A stretch of 9,188 nucleotides of DNA from an uncultured Planctomycetaceae bacterium (lineage in GTDB: Bacteria; Planctomycetota; Planctomycetia; Planctomycetales; Planctomycetaceae), in the NCBI GenBank assembly GCA_903898975.1, contig CAIUHT010000426.1:1-9188 (forward strand), given 5' to 3'. The position numbers and the translations under genes are program-made. Positions 1-7,013 of this stretch are shown piece after piece (positions within the stretch are counted from its first letter, which is position 1; each line of letters opens with the position of its first letter). Below the pieces are notes generated by a model. The model was not told the origin of the DNA. It was given only the letters and a program-made list of their open reading frames with translations, and searched no databases.

Positions 1-743
1 CAATTCAACTCCAAACACAGGATAATTGCCAGCAAGTTCGCTGGATTGCTCTGGGCTTTTTGGGAAGCAAGGTTCAGGCAGACGGTCTAGACATCGAAAC
101 TGAGTTTAGCAAGCGGGAGAATCGGCGAGTTGTCAGGTTTGTGCAGCTGAGCCGAACACAATCCGAGCTTCAGGTCGAACATGTTCCCGTTAAAGAAAGC
201 TTAGGGACACAACACCTCTATGCCTGGCAGATCTCCCAGGGTCCGAATAACAATCCTGACTTTAGTACCGTACGTGGCCCGTGTTTTTTGGGCAGCAACT
301 ACGTGATTTTTGCAGGAGACACCGCTGTGCGATTTTTCGGTAATATCACGAAACCACAAATTCCGTCTCCGCCAGACCCGGTTAATCGTGTGATCCTGAA
401 ACCCTTCGCTCCACTTCCGACAGCGGGCTACATTGCCAATCTTGAATATCAGACCGGAATCGGAATCTCAACGATATTCCTGACAATACTGCGAGGCAAC
501 GATCGGGTACCTGATTCACCCTTCAATGGGGCAGTCAAGTACCTGACGCAGGGGATATTCAAACAACAAGTTGGCAATGTGATTACGTGGGCTGCCGATA
601 GTGTGGCGGACGGCAAACAAGAACCGACGAATGCTGTTGATCCCGACAACAAACTAGTGGTCTGGGAGCAAAGCAGGGGAGCAATGGGTACCGTGTACAG
701 TCCTCACATTTTCCCGTTTTTCGCGAGGATTTCTGCGCAATGA
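1..743 (+). CDS. Unknown protein, 3' part of a gene cut by the left edge
   Basis: The reading frame is open from base 3 to the TGA at 741-743 (about 246 codons) with no stop before the left edge, so the true start is probably outside the window. An internal TTG at 60 has no convincing ribosome binding site, and the residues before it (including CQQVRWIALGF) look like normal protein. The visible part is soluble and mixed in composition, with no membrane segment or signal peptide and no catalytic motif I can name. Near the middle is a proline-rich stretch (PQIPSPPDPVN) followed by a possible beta-rich segment around GYIANLEYQTGIGIS. Base composition is more AT-rich than the genes to the right. 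I do not recognise the family. It is a real coding candidate because of its length, balanced amino-acid composition and lack of competing frames. Confidence 0.6.
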   Translation, partial: IQLQTQDNCQQVRWIALGFLGSKVQADGLDIETEFSKRENRRVVRFVQLSRTQSELQVEHVPVKESLGTQHLYAWQISQGPNNNPDFSTVRGPCFLGSNYVIFAGDTAVRFFGNITKPQIPSPPDPVNRVILKPFAPLPTAGYIANLEYQTGIGISTIFLTILRGNDRVPDSPFNGAVKYLTQGIFKQQVGNVITWAADSVADGKQEPTNAVDPDNKLVVWEQSRGAMGTVYSPHIFPFFARISAQ

Positions 744-744
744 T

Positions 745-767
745 TTGAATTTCGCGTGCGAATTCAA
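745..767. repeat. Hairpin just after the stop of the left-edge gene
   Basis: A perfect 7-bp inverted repeat (TTGAATT at 745-751, AATTCAA at 761-767) with a 9-base loop begins one base after the stop codon at 741-743. The position suits a transcript-end structure. There is no run of T after it and the stem is AT-rich and short, so it is at best a weak terminator or 3'-end stabiliser. Confidence 0.3.
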
Positions 768-804
768 GGTGAGTCGCCAACGCATAGGGTCAATCGGCTC
801 AATG

Positions 805-1014
805 CTACTCTGCCTGCATGGTTGCGAATGGTGGATCGTGTCGCGTTGAGCACAATGATAACCCACTACCCCCATCGTATCGGACATCTTTGAATGATTC
901 CAATTTCATCTCGGAGCCATAGAGTTTTTCCAAGGACTGATATAATTCACTCAAATCGAAAAGAAGACAGGACTTGATATCGTTCACTTAATAGTAATTT
1001 CGCGGTTCGAACAT
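805..1014 (-). pseudogene. Small minus-strand frame interrupted by one in-frame TAA
   Basis: Reading leftwards from an ATG at 1012-1014, the frame gives eight residues (MFEPRNYY), a TAA at 988-990, and then sixty more codons in the same frame to a TAG at 805-807. The part after the stop begins with GTG and reads like real protein (DLSELYQSLEKLYGSEMKLES), with an amphipathic, probably helical pattern. A purine-rich GGAAGGAG lies just before the ATG, though close to it. The likeliest reading is a small gene, or the remains of a longer one, broken by a stop. The alternatives are a short intact gene starting at the GTG, or chance. No family recognised. Confidence 0.3.
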
Positions 1015-1107
1015 TGCTCCTTCCAGAATTCCTCGGTCCCTGGGTGCTATTGGGCGCCTGAAACAGGGGCCGTGAGGGGCGTTCCAAACAGAACCAATGT
1101 GCTTTCG

Positions 1108-1151
1108 AAGGGCGAAGTGGATGTAAACCGGACTCGTTTCACTTCGCCCTT
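1108..1151. repeat. Perfect 12-bp inverted repeat
   Basis: The arms AAGGGCGAAGTG (1108-1119) and CACTTCGCCCTT (1140-1151) are perfect reverse complements separated by 20 bases. The stem can be lengthened inwards by one G-T and one A-T pair (1120/1139 and 1121/1138). It lies in a region without genes. It could fold as a hairpin in RNA or be a dispersed palindromic repeat. There is no T-run on either side, so a standard intrinsic terminator is unlikely. No second copy is visible in this window. Confidence 0.5.
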
Positions 1152-1207
1152 GAGTATCGGCGTCAAAATGCAAGGCGCTCTCGCGGACCACGGATGGGAC
1201 TGCCTGA

Positions 1208-1321
1208 CGTTTGCCCATCTTTTTCCATGTCGATCAGCGCCCGATCGACAGGCAAGTCCCGCCGGTCAACGATGTCCTCCCGCTCCGCAACATGAACCAC
1301 CTGCTGAAGGCTGCGATCTAA
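1208..1321 (+). pseudogene. Possible remnant of a hydrolase C-terminus
   Basis: In the frame that opens after a TGA at 1205-1207 and closes with TAA at 1319-1321, the last thirty codons strongly favour G or C at the third position and read DRQVPPVNDVLP followed by NMNHLLKAAI. The DRQVPP and NMNHLLK elements resemble the catalytic-Asp loop and catalytic-His region found near the end of many serine hydrolases of the alpha/beta fold, but far too close together and with no upstream body. This suggests a deleted gene end. The match is from memory of family motifs and the fragment is short, so chance is a serious alternative. Confidence 0.2.
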
Positions 1322-1706
1322 AGTCCCCCAAACCACCAACACTTCCTAACCGACCCAGGGCCCGATTTTCTCCGCTGGAGCGGTTGACATGGCCATGCTT
1401 TGACCCCCCGAGCCGTCTGGCTCTGCCGAAACCCCGTCAGGCTGGTCCCCGTTCCTTCGTCGCGACCTATTCCGCACGTCGGCTATAGTGACTGCCAGAC
1501 CAGTCGGCGACCCAGACCGGCTGTTCGCCTCTCCTGAAGCCTATGAGTCGAGCGCGAAACAGCCCCTACACGCATTCGGCCAGGCTGTCATCCGGGAAAC
1601 TCGGCGGGGTTACTGCCGTATCTGCCGACAGAGTGACCAGACAGCCAAGCGCTGCGGCCTGGAAAACTGAGATTCAACGTCGAGCAGTCTTCTGCGATAA
1701 CCTCAG

Positions 1707-1715
1707 CCCCCCCCC
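1707..1715. repeat. Run of nine C
   Basis: Nine consecutive C residues lie 75 bases before the hydrolase start at 1791, in untranslated sequence. A homopolymer of this length is prone to slippage and to sequencing error. No function can be assigned. Confidence 0.6.
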
Positions 1716-1790
1716 TTGGATTGGGTGTGGTCGATGACCAACACCCATGGGGGCCCCGATTCAAGCCACGACGGGAGCGAGAGGTCCACG

Positions 1791-2585
1791 ATGCTCAGAC
1801 AGAGTCAATTAGTGCGAGACTCATTGCTGGCGTTGGTCTGGCTAGGGATGTCGATGGCCCTCCCACCTCGTTGCGGGGCTCAACCGGGAAACAGTGAGCG
1901 TTCACCGACCACAGTCACCCCGGTTAAGCAGCCTGCCCAGCTTGTCTGTGTCTTCATTGGGGGAATGAACAGTGACCCCAGTCCCCGGCAGATCGCCGGC
2001 ACCGCGAAGCGCCGGGAGGGAAGCAGTGGCATGTACCGCCTGGCGGGCGACGTCCGTCGCGAGGGGGTCGAGACAGTCTACTTCAACTGGAATGGCACAT
2101 CACCTGGCCAAATCAATGACTCCAATCCACCCCTGGCGAGTGCGATTGTGACCTACCTTCGGGAGCACATGCGGGTGCATCCGGGGGATCGGATCGCCAT
2201 GGTGGGGAACAGCTGGGGTGGGCTGACCGCGTGGCAGGCCGCCGAAGCACTGGCCCGCAGTGAAACCCCCCTGGCGATCGACCTGCTGGTGTTGCTCGAC
2301 CCCTCATCGACGGGGCGGGCCCTGCAACCGCCCGGGGAGCGACCAGTGACCGTCAATGCGAGCGCGAACTTCTACACCCGCAACCGCTTTGTCTGGGGTC
2401 CGTGGCCGGTGGCCCCTCCTCACGAGGACATCGATCTGGGTGACCCAGCCCGGGGATTCCTGCGCGAGAATGGACCCAATTACGCCAACCCCCTCGATTT
2501 TCCAGCCCATGTTGCTGCAGAATGGGACGAACGCATTCATCTCGCGATCCGCGACCGATTGTGGCGCCTGATTCCCCAAGATTGA
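1791..2585 (+). CDS. Secreted alpha/beta-hydrolase-fold protein
   Basis: A 264-residue protein. I chose the ATG at 1791 because a GAGG at 1781-1784 sits six bases before it and because it places a signal peptide at the N-terminus: a basic start (MLRQSQLVR), a hydrophobic core at about residues 11-24, and a likely cleavage after A30 (CGA/Q). The mature part has a hydrophobic strand (LVCVFIGGMNSD, 51-62), a nucleophile elbow GNSWGG with Ser141 as probable nucleophile, a following strand ending in LLD with Asp170 as a candidate acid, and His240 and His250 near the end as candidate catalytic histidines. This order (Ser, acid, His) fits an alpha/beta hydrolase, possibly lipase- or esterase-like, acting outside the cytoplasm. 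The substrate is unknown. The frame is open further upstream to a TTG at 1716, but that extension would bury the signal peptide. It stands alone, 144 bases before truD. Confidence 0.75.
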   Translation: MLRQSQLVRDSLLALVWLGMSMALPPRCGAQPGNSERSPTTVTPVKQPAQLVCVFIGGMNSDPSPRQIAGTAKRREGSSGMYRLAGDVRREGVETVYFNWNGTSPGQINDSNPPLASAIVTYLREHMRVHPGDRIAMVGNSWGGLTAWQAAEALARSETPLAIDLLVLLDPSSTGRALQPPGERPVTVNASANFYTRNRFVWGPWPVAPPHEDIDLGDPARGFLRENGPNYANPLDFPAHVAAEWDERIHLAIRDRLWRLIPQD

Positions 2586-2705
2586 TGCCGATCTCCACCA
2601 TTCATCCAGCTCCTGAAGCCTGGTCGATCGACCTCGCTCCCCGGCCAGGTTCCGTCACGCCGCTGGCTCTACCGAAAAATCCTCTCCGCTGAAAAACCGC
2701 ACCTG

Positions 2706-2721
2706 TCGCGGTATCCCGCGA
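2706..2721 (+). promoter_or_regulatory. Small perfect hairpin in the truD leader
   Basis: TCGCGG (2706-2711) and CCGCGA (2716-2721) form a 6-bp GC-rich stem with a four-base loop, ending eight bases before the truD ATG at 2730. This is where a Shine-Dalgarno sequence would be expected, and none is visible. The hairpin could influence ribosome access or be incidental. It has no T-run, so it is not a terminator for the upstream hydrolase. Confidence 0.35.
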
Positions 2722-2729
2722 ATTGATCC

Positions 2730-3884
2730 ATGAACGAAGACGCCGAAGAATCCTCCACCACCTCTCGGCCAGCACCGACACCTGGCGACAAACTCCCTTC
2801 AAGAACAACCTTGGCCGAGGCAGGGTGGGCGCTGGCTCCCATACCCCGCTTGTGCCGGGCCTGGACCGGTATCGGCGGAGTGCTGCGGACGCACCCCGAG
2901 GATTTCGAGGTGGAGGAAATCCCGGCCTACGCTCCCTCGGGCAGTGGAGAATTCCTCTATCTCTGGGTCGAAAAACGGAGCCTGTCAGCTGAGCAGTTGG
3001 TGAGCCATATTGCCCGTGACCTGAAAATCTCGCATCAGGATGTTGGAATGGCAGGCCTGAAAGATCGGCATGCCGTAACGCGACAATGGCTGTCTGTACC
3101 AGCAAAATGCGAGCCTCGACTGAAGGAACTGACGCACCCACAGATCGCAGTGCTGCAAACCGGTCGGCACTCCAACAAGCTGCGACCGGGCCACCTGAGA
3201 GGAAATCGTTTTCGGATCGTGATTCGCCAGACCCAGCCCGCCGCAGCGACCGCTGTCGAGCCGATTGTCGATCACCTGCGACGACAGGGAGTTCCGAATT
3301 ACTTTGGCGAGCAGCGTTTTGGCAGGGACAACGAGACGCTCCTGCAGGGACTGGACCTGCTCCGTGGTGCGCAGCATCCCCGCGACATCCCCCGGGCCCG
3401 GCGAAAGTTCCTGCTGAGATTGGCTCTCTCTGCGGTGCAGTCGGCGTTGTACAACCGGGTATTGGGGCAGCGATTGGCAACAGACACCCTGCATCAAATC
3501 CAGGAGGGAGAAGTCCTGCAGGTGGTAGCGTCAGGTGGCCCATTTGTCGTGACCGACGTGACTCGCGAACAGGAACGATTCGACAACCGGGAGGTTGTGC
3601 CTGCGGGGCCCATGTTCGGCCCGCGGATGAAACCTGCCGCCGCTGCGGCCGCCGAACGAGAGCTGTCCGTCCTGTCTGAGGCTGGACTGACACCGGCGGC
3701 TTTTGAACGGTACCCCGACCTGACTTCAGGCACACGCCGGGCGATGCTGGTTTGGCCGGTCGACCTGAGTGTCCGAGACCTGGGCTCAGGCTGTCTCGAA
3801 ACTTCCTTTACCCTCCCCTCAGGCAGCTACGCAACTGTGTTGCTGCGAGAACTGATGGGCGACGGGCATGGAAACCGTTTGTGA
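2730..3884 (+). CDS. truD: tRNA pseudouridine(13) synthase TruD
   Basis: A 384-residue protein of the TruD family, which converts uridine 13 of certain tRNAs (tRNA-Glu in E. coli) to pseudouridine in the cytoplasm. Diagnostic motifs are present in order. A substrate-domain strand IGGVLRTHPEDFEVEEI lies at about 48-64. The catalytic motif AGLKDRHAVTRQW has Asp112 matching the catalytic Asp80 of the E. coli enzyme. NYFGEQRFGR starts at Asn190 and leads into the TruD-specific insertion domain. GPMFGPRM comes later, and the closing motif LPSGSYATVLLRELM is near the C-terminus. The protein is about 35 residues longer than E. coli TruD, mostly from a low-complexity Ser/Thr/Pro-rich N-terminus (1-30). 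No good ribosome binding site precedes the ATG, so the start is less certain than the identity, but no better downstream ATG exists before the conserved core. Confidence 0.95.
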   Translation: MNEDAEESSTTSRPAPTPGDKLPSRTTLAEAGWALAPIPRLCRAWTGIGGVLRTHPEDFEVEEIPAYAPSGSGEFLYLWVEKRSLSAEQLVSHIARDLKISHQDVGMAGLKDRHAVTRQWLSVPAKCEPRLKELTHPQIAVLQTGRHSNKLRPGHLRGNRFRIVIRQTQPAAATAVEPIVDHLRRQGVPNYFGEQRFGRDNETLLQGLDLLRGAQHPRDIPRARRKFLLRLALSAVQSALYNRVLGQRLATDTLHQIQEGEVLQVVASGGPFVVTDVTREQERFDNREVVPAGPMFGPRMKPAAAAAAERELSVLSEAGLTPAAFERYPDLTSGTRRAMLVWPVDLSVRDLGSGCLETSFTLPSGSYATVLLRELMGDGHGNRL

Positions 3885-4047
3885 ATCGCAAGCATAAAAG
3901 GCGATGCCCCCCCATTACTCAGGATGCACCCAGTTGGGGATACTTGGCCATCAAGCCTTCGTCGAGGGAATCGCTTACCAGAATCGCGGCCCAAGTTGAA
4001 GCGTTTTTCGGACGCAGCGACATGGATGTGGACTGTCAGGACAAATC
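3885..4047. other. Spacer between truD and the TRIC-family gene
   Basis: This 163-base gap contains a run of seven C (around 3907-3913) and a TCAGGA (4036-4041) that is a suitable ribosome binding site for the next gene. I see no clear promoter hexamers or terminator. The spacing suggests the two genes are not translationally coupled. Confidence 0.4.
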
Positions 4048-4722
4048 ATGGATGAGCCGTTTCTGCTACCTCCGGTTCTGGATTACCTGGCGACATTTTT
4101 GTGGGGCCTTTCCGGGGCGCTCTTGGCGGCTCGTCGCGGCTATGCTCCCTTGGGACTGTTGACCCTCGCACTTGTCTCGGGAACTGGCGGAGGGCTTCTT
4201 CGCGACGCACTGTTTGTGCAGGGTTTGCCCCCCGTCCTGGTCCGCGATCCGTGGTACTTGTGGATCTCGACGGCAGCGGGCGCCCTGGTACTGATCTTCG
4301 GCCGCAAGGTGCAACAGATTCCACGATTGTCCACGCTGGTCGCCGTGGCTGACGCGCTGGGACTTGGGACCTATGCTGTCGTGGGGATGGACCGTGCCTT
4401 TGCGGCTGGCCTGAGCCTGGCCGGGTCGATCATGGTCGGGATGGTGAATGCAACCGGCGGCGGGCTCTTGCGGGACGTGCTGATGCGGCACGAACCGAGC
4501 CTGCTGAAGCCTGGCACACTCGAGGAGTCGGCCGCATTTGCCGGCTGTCTCATCTACGCAGCCCTGACCCACGCCCTTTCGCTAGACAAATTCACCTCGG
4601 CCTGCGTGACAATCGGCCTGGTTTTCCTGATTCGACTCCTCGCGATCAGGTTCGCGATCAAGAGCCAACCGCTGCGCGATTTTGAAGCGGATTGGAGGGC
4701 AGGATCCCCAGATCGACAATAA
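4048..4722 (+). CDS. TRIC/UPF0126-family membrane protein (YadS/YicG-like)
   Basis: A 224-residue integral membrane protein of the bacterial TRIC family (UPF0126, also called the glycine-transporter domain family), whose members are trimeric cation channels of the inner membrane. The family is built from two homologous halves, and both are visible: GTGGGLLRD at residues 45-53 and TGGGLLRD at 136-143, about 90 residues apart. Each glycine-rich motif kinks a helix next to the pore. Hydrophobic segments at about 10-28, 33-50, 68-84, 96-113, 117-134, 160-176 and 183-201 fit the seven-helix layout. The C-terminal tail after residue 205 is polar. TCAGGA seven bases before the ATG supports the start. 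The physiological substrate of bacterial members is not settled; potassium conduction and glycine uptake have both been proposed. It is convergent with the SUF operon. Confidence 0.9.
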   Translation: MDEPFLLPPVLDYLATFLWGLSGALLAARRGYAPLGLLTLALVSGTGGGLLRDALFVQGLPPVLVRDPWYLWISTAAGALVLIFGRKVQQIPRLSTLVAVADALGLGTYAVVGMDRAFAAGLSLAGSIMVGMVNATGGGLLRDVLMRHEPSLLKPGTLEESAAFAGCLIYAALTHALSLDKFTSACVTIGLVFLIRLLAIRFAIKSQPLRDFEADWRAGSPDRQ

Positions 4723-4919
4723 TTATGCTGCTCAAATCAGTGAGCGTCTACCTGGTGGCCGAATGCAGCCCAACTTCCACCAGCTTCAAAGCCACCCGGG
4801 TGAAGATCTGACGTCGGTTCTCCATCGGGATCGCCCCAACAGGTCATTAGGCCCCCCGAAGCTTGACGCCCGCCAGAGTCGAGTCTTGCGGATACCACGT
4901 CGATCAAGCTGCAGTACAG
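4723..4919. other. Convergent spacer between TRIC gene and SUF operon
   Basis: This 197-base region lies between two genes pointing at each other. It holds a perfect 7-bp inverted repeat (CTGGTGG at 4752-4758, CCACCAG at 4777-4783, 18-base loop). A 5-bp hairpin (AGCTG/CAGCT, 4907-4921) overlaps the stop of the minus-strand gene. For minus-strand transcripts the only T-run (opposite 4922-4927) comes before that hairpin, so it is not a standard intrinsic terminator. Transcript ends probably fall here, but no clear signal can be named. Confidence 0.35.
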
Positions 4920-5669
4920 CTAAAAAATCCCCAACTTGTCGCGGGCTTCGTCGGTCATCCGTGCGGGCGACCACGGCGGGCTGAGAACGAGCTTGATCTC
5001 TGCCGTGGAGATACCGGGGAGTCGCTCGAGAGCCTGCTTCGACTGTTGCACCAACTGGGGACCAGCCGGACAAGCCGGACTGGTCAGCGTCATTTCCACC
5101 TTGGCAACCTGCTCTTCGAGGTTGATCGCGTAGATCAGCCCCAGGTCGACAATGTTGATCAACAACTCGGGGTCGATCACACCGCGAAGAGCTTCCAGCA
5201 TCTGCCCTTCATCGACCGCATCGGAACGACCAGGGTCGACCCCAGAAGTCGCCTCTGGAGGCAACGGGGGAACAACACACTGACCAGTGGCGGAAGCGAT
5301 TGGCAATGTCGATTCCGCAGTGCCCGGGGTCCCCACCCCTGAGCCGGGAAGAGCGTCTGCCGCTGGCCCCAGCAGCACCTGGCTTCCCTCGACTCGGACC
5401 CCATACACGGGGATGGGTTCGATGGCCGGCATGCACAGGGCTTTGCCAGTCCGCAAATCGAAGCGGGCCCCGTGCCGGGGACACTCGAGGGCGTGACCCA
5501 CGACCTGGCCATCTGTCAGTGGCTGCCCGTCGTGGCTGCAGAGATCCTCGACTGCGTAATAACGACCCTCGACCCGAAAAATCAGGACAGCACGGTCGTC
5601 ATAGTCCACTGAGAGTCGATCAGAATCACCAAACTCGGCCAGGGTGGCCACAACTTCGAAGGCACTCAT
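4920..5669 (-). CDS. Rieske ferredoxin fused to a SufT-like MIP18/DUF59 domain
   Basis: A 249-residue two-domain protein. Residues 1-102 form a Rieske-type ferredoxin of the NirD/BphF kind: CSHDGQPL provides Cys44 and His46, and CPRHGARFDL provides Cys63 and His66, the complete ligand set for a [2Fe-2S] cluster. Residues 103-152 are a low-complexity Pro/Gly/Ala linker. Residues 155-249 match the MIP18/DUF59 family, with VIDPEL (164-169), NIVDLGLIY (172-180) and TSPACPAG with conserved Cys200, as in SufT and related Fe-S maturation factors. It is the last gene of the suf cluster; the ATG lies six bases after the sufD stop and an ACAGG overlapping that stop can serve as ribosome binding site. 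The role is probably in Fe-S assembly or delivery in the cytoplasm, with the Rieske part as electron carrier. The domains are clear; the combined function is inferred. In other bacteria these two proteins are often separate suf-operon members. Confidence 0.9.
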   Translation of the reverse strand: MSAFEVVATLAEFGDSDRLSVDYDDRAVLIFRVEGRYYAVEDLCSHDGQPLTDGQVVGHALECPRHGARFDLRTGKALCMPAIEPIPVYGVRVEGSQVLLGPAADALPGSGVGTPGTAESTLPIASATGQCVVPPLPPEATSGVDPGRSDAVDEGQMLEALRGVIDPELLINIVDLGLIYAINLEEQVAKVEMTLTSPACPAGPQLVQQSKQALERLPGISTAEIKLVLSPPWSPARMTDEARDKLGIF

Positions 5670-5675
5670 CGCCTG

Positions 5676-7010
5676 TCAGACCCCAATCCCCAGTTTCCGC
5701 TCAACCGCGAGGCTGAGTGTTTCCCGCACTGCTTCAACAGCAATGCGGTCGTAAATGCCGTGGAAGAAGCCCTCGACAATCATGTGCATCGCTTCGTAGC
5801 GGGAGATGCCGCGACACATCAGGTAGAAGATCTGATCGGCATCAACCCGGCCCGCCGTAGCACCGTGGGTGCAACGAACATCATCCGCCTCGATTTCTAA
5901 CCCGGGAATCGAATCGGCACGGCAGTCAGGGGAGAGCAGCAGGCTATCGCAGCGCTGATACCCGTCGGTCTGCTGGGCGCCTGGGTCGACACGAATCATG
6001 CCGCGCCAGACAACTCGAGCATCATCCCGGAGAACATCCTTGTAAAGCAGGTCGCTTCGACAGTTTGGAGCCTGATGAGTCTGCTGTGTGTAGTAGGAGA
6101 GTGTCTGTCGATCGGTCGCGAAGGTCGCCCCATTCACCTCGCCAGATGCACCTCGCCCCGCAAGCACGACATCCTGATGAATGTGGGCCAATCTGGCCCC
6201 GATGCCACCAACTGTCCACTGGAGGGCCCCATCACGGTCAACTCGCCCCCTCTGATGGGCGAGATGCCAAGTCTGCTGGTTCCAATTCTGCAACTGAACG
6301 TATCGAAGCCGGGCACGTGGCCCAACGACGAGCTCCACAGCACCAACATGCAGGCCGGGTGCCGTGGGGCTGGTCGAGGCGGTCTCTTCCAACAGGGTCG
6401 CCTGGGCTCCCTCTTCGAGGATGACAAGGGTGTGGCTGAAATCGGCGGCACCGGCCTGATCGAGTCCAATCAGGCTGTAAAGCGGTGCCGAGAGTTCCAC
6501 ATTCCGGGGCACATACAGCACAGTGCCCCCCGTGAGAAAGGCCGTATGCCATGCCGAGAATCGATCGGTCCCCGGACCGACAAGAGAGGCCAGATGGGGC
6601 CGCAGAAGATCTCCGTGGCTGGGCAAGAGTTCGGCCAAGCTGCCAAACAGCACCCCTCGAGCCCGAACCTCGTCCGCTAACCGGGACTCCACGCGATGAC
6701 CATCTACGTGAGAAACGACCCCCGCAAACTGGGCTCGAGACTCAAGCAGTGTCTGAAACTGAGCGGGCACCGCGGTGGGGGGGCGCAGCGCGAACTTCGC
6801 GGGTTGCAAGCCCCTCAAATCCACCCGTTTCCACTCTTCAGGCTCAAGTGGTGTTCGGGAAAGGGTTTCAAAATGACGGAATGCCGACCCGCGCAATTCA
6901 CCCAGCCAAGACGGCTCGTGACGCCCGGAAAGATGGGCGGAGAGCGACTCGGCATTGAATGTTGCGGGAGGATTGCCGCGAGTGGACGGAGGAAGAGTGG
7001 CGGAAGGCAT
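5676..7010 (-). CDS. sufD: Fe-S cluster assembly protein SufD
   Basis: A 444-residue SufB/SufD-family protein. SufD pairs with SufB, and with two SufC subunits forms the SufBC2D complex that builds Fe-S clusters and needs SufC ATPase activity for iron entry. The N-terminal helical region contains the family motif EPSWLGELRGSAFRHFETL (about 32-50) and PEEW (57-60). The beta-helix core spans roughly 110-380. The C-terminal region carries RCTHGATAGRVDADQIFYL, with His382 corresponding to the important His360 of E. coli SufD, followed by MCRGISRYEAMHMIVEGFF. It differs from the neighbouring SufB by lacking the EGC motif in the core, which identifies it as SufD rather than a second SufB. Its ATG follows the sufB stop after three bases with little ribosome binding site, so translation is probably coupled to sufB. 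Confidence 0.95.
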   Translation of the reverse strand: MPSATLPPSTRGNPPATFNAESLSAHLSGRHEPSWLGELRGSAFRHFETLSRTPLEPEEWKRVDLRGLQPAKFALRPPTAVPAQFQTLLESRAQFAGVVSHVDGHRVESRLADEVRARGVLFGSLAELLPSHGDLLRPHLASLVGPGTDRFSAWHTAFLTGGTVLYVPRNVELSAPLYSLIGLDQAGAADFSHTLVILEEGAQATLLEETASTSPTAPGLHVGAVELVVGPRARLRYVQLQNWNQQTWHLAHQRGRVDRDGALQWTVGGIGARLAHIHQDVVLAGRGASGEVNGATFATDRQTLSYYTQQTHQAPNCRSDLLYKDVLRDDARVVWRGMIRVDPGAQQTDGYQRCDSLLLSPDCRADSIPGLEIEADDVRCTHGATAGRVDADQIFYLMCRGISRYEAMHMIVEGFFHGIYDRIAVEAVRETLSLAVERKLGIGV

Positions 7011-7013
7011 GGC

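Larger units (their letters stand above)
744..1790. other. About 1 kb with no convincing intact gene
   Basis: Short frames occur on both strands here, but none combines a good start, a ribosome binding site and a protein-like sequence over a useful length. What can be seen is an interrupted small minus-strand frame (805-1014), a perfect 12-bp inverted repeat (1108-1151), a short hydrolase-like tail in the plus direction (1208-1321), a minor 5-bp hairpin (GAGCC/GGCTC at 1410-1423), and a run of nine C at 1707-1715. The GC content rises by eye from roughly half on the left to the level of the rest of the window after about 1020. The overall picture is of decayed sequence plus the leader of the hydrolase gene at 1791. 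Confidence 0.5.

Noticed and set aside
1072..1488. A 138-codon plus-strand frame in the gene-poor region
   Set aside because: The translation is Pro/Arg/Ser-rich and lacks a plausible start signal, and it runs across the perfect inverted repeat; it does not look like protein.
1384..1489. A TTGACA at 1384-1389 and a TATAGT at 1484-1489 as promoter parts
   Set aside because: They are about 95 bases apart, and neither has a partner hexamer at the proper 16-18 base spacing.
1716..1790. Upstream TTG start for the hydrolase
   Set aside because: It would put 25 polar residues before a clear signal peptide, while the ATG at 1791 has a well-spaced GAGG.
2663..2676. Similarity between 1417-1431 and 2663-2677 as a direct repeat
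   Set aside because: Only about 15 bases match, with one mismatch and no flanking similarity, which is within what chance allows in a window this size.
2602..3735. A 377-codon open frame on the minus strand opposite truD
   Set aside because: It lies antisense to the clearly conserved truD, is rich in Arg, Pro, Ser and Gly as expected of a shadow frame in GC-rich DNA, and shows no recognisable motif.
4907..4927. Hairpin with adjacent run of A as terminator of the suf operon
   Set aside because: On the minus strand the T-run comes before the stem rather than after it, and the stem is only 5 bp.
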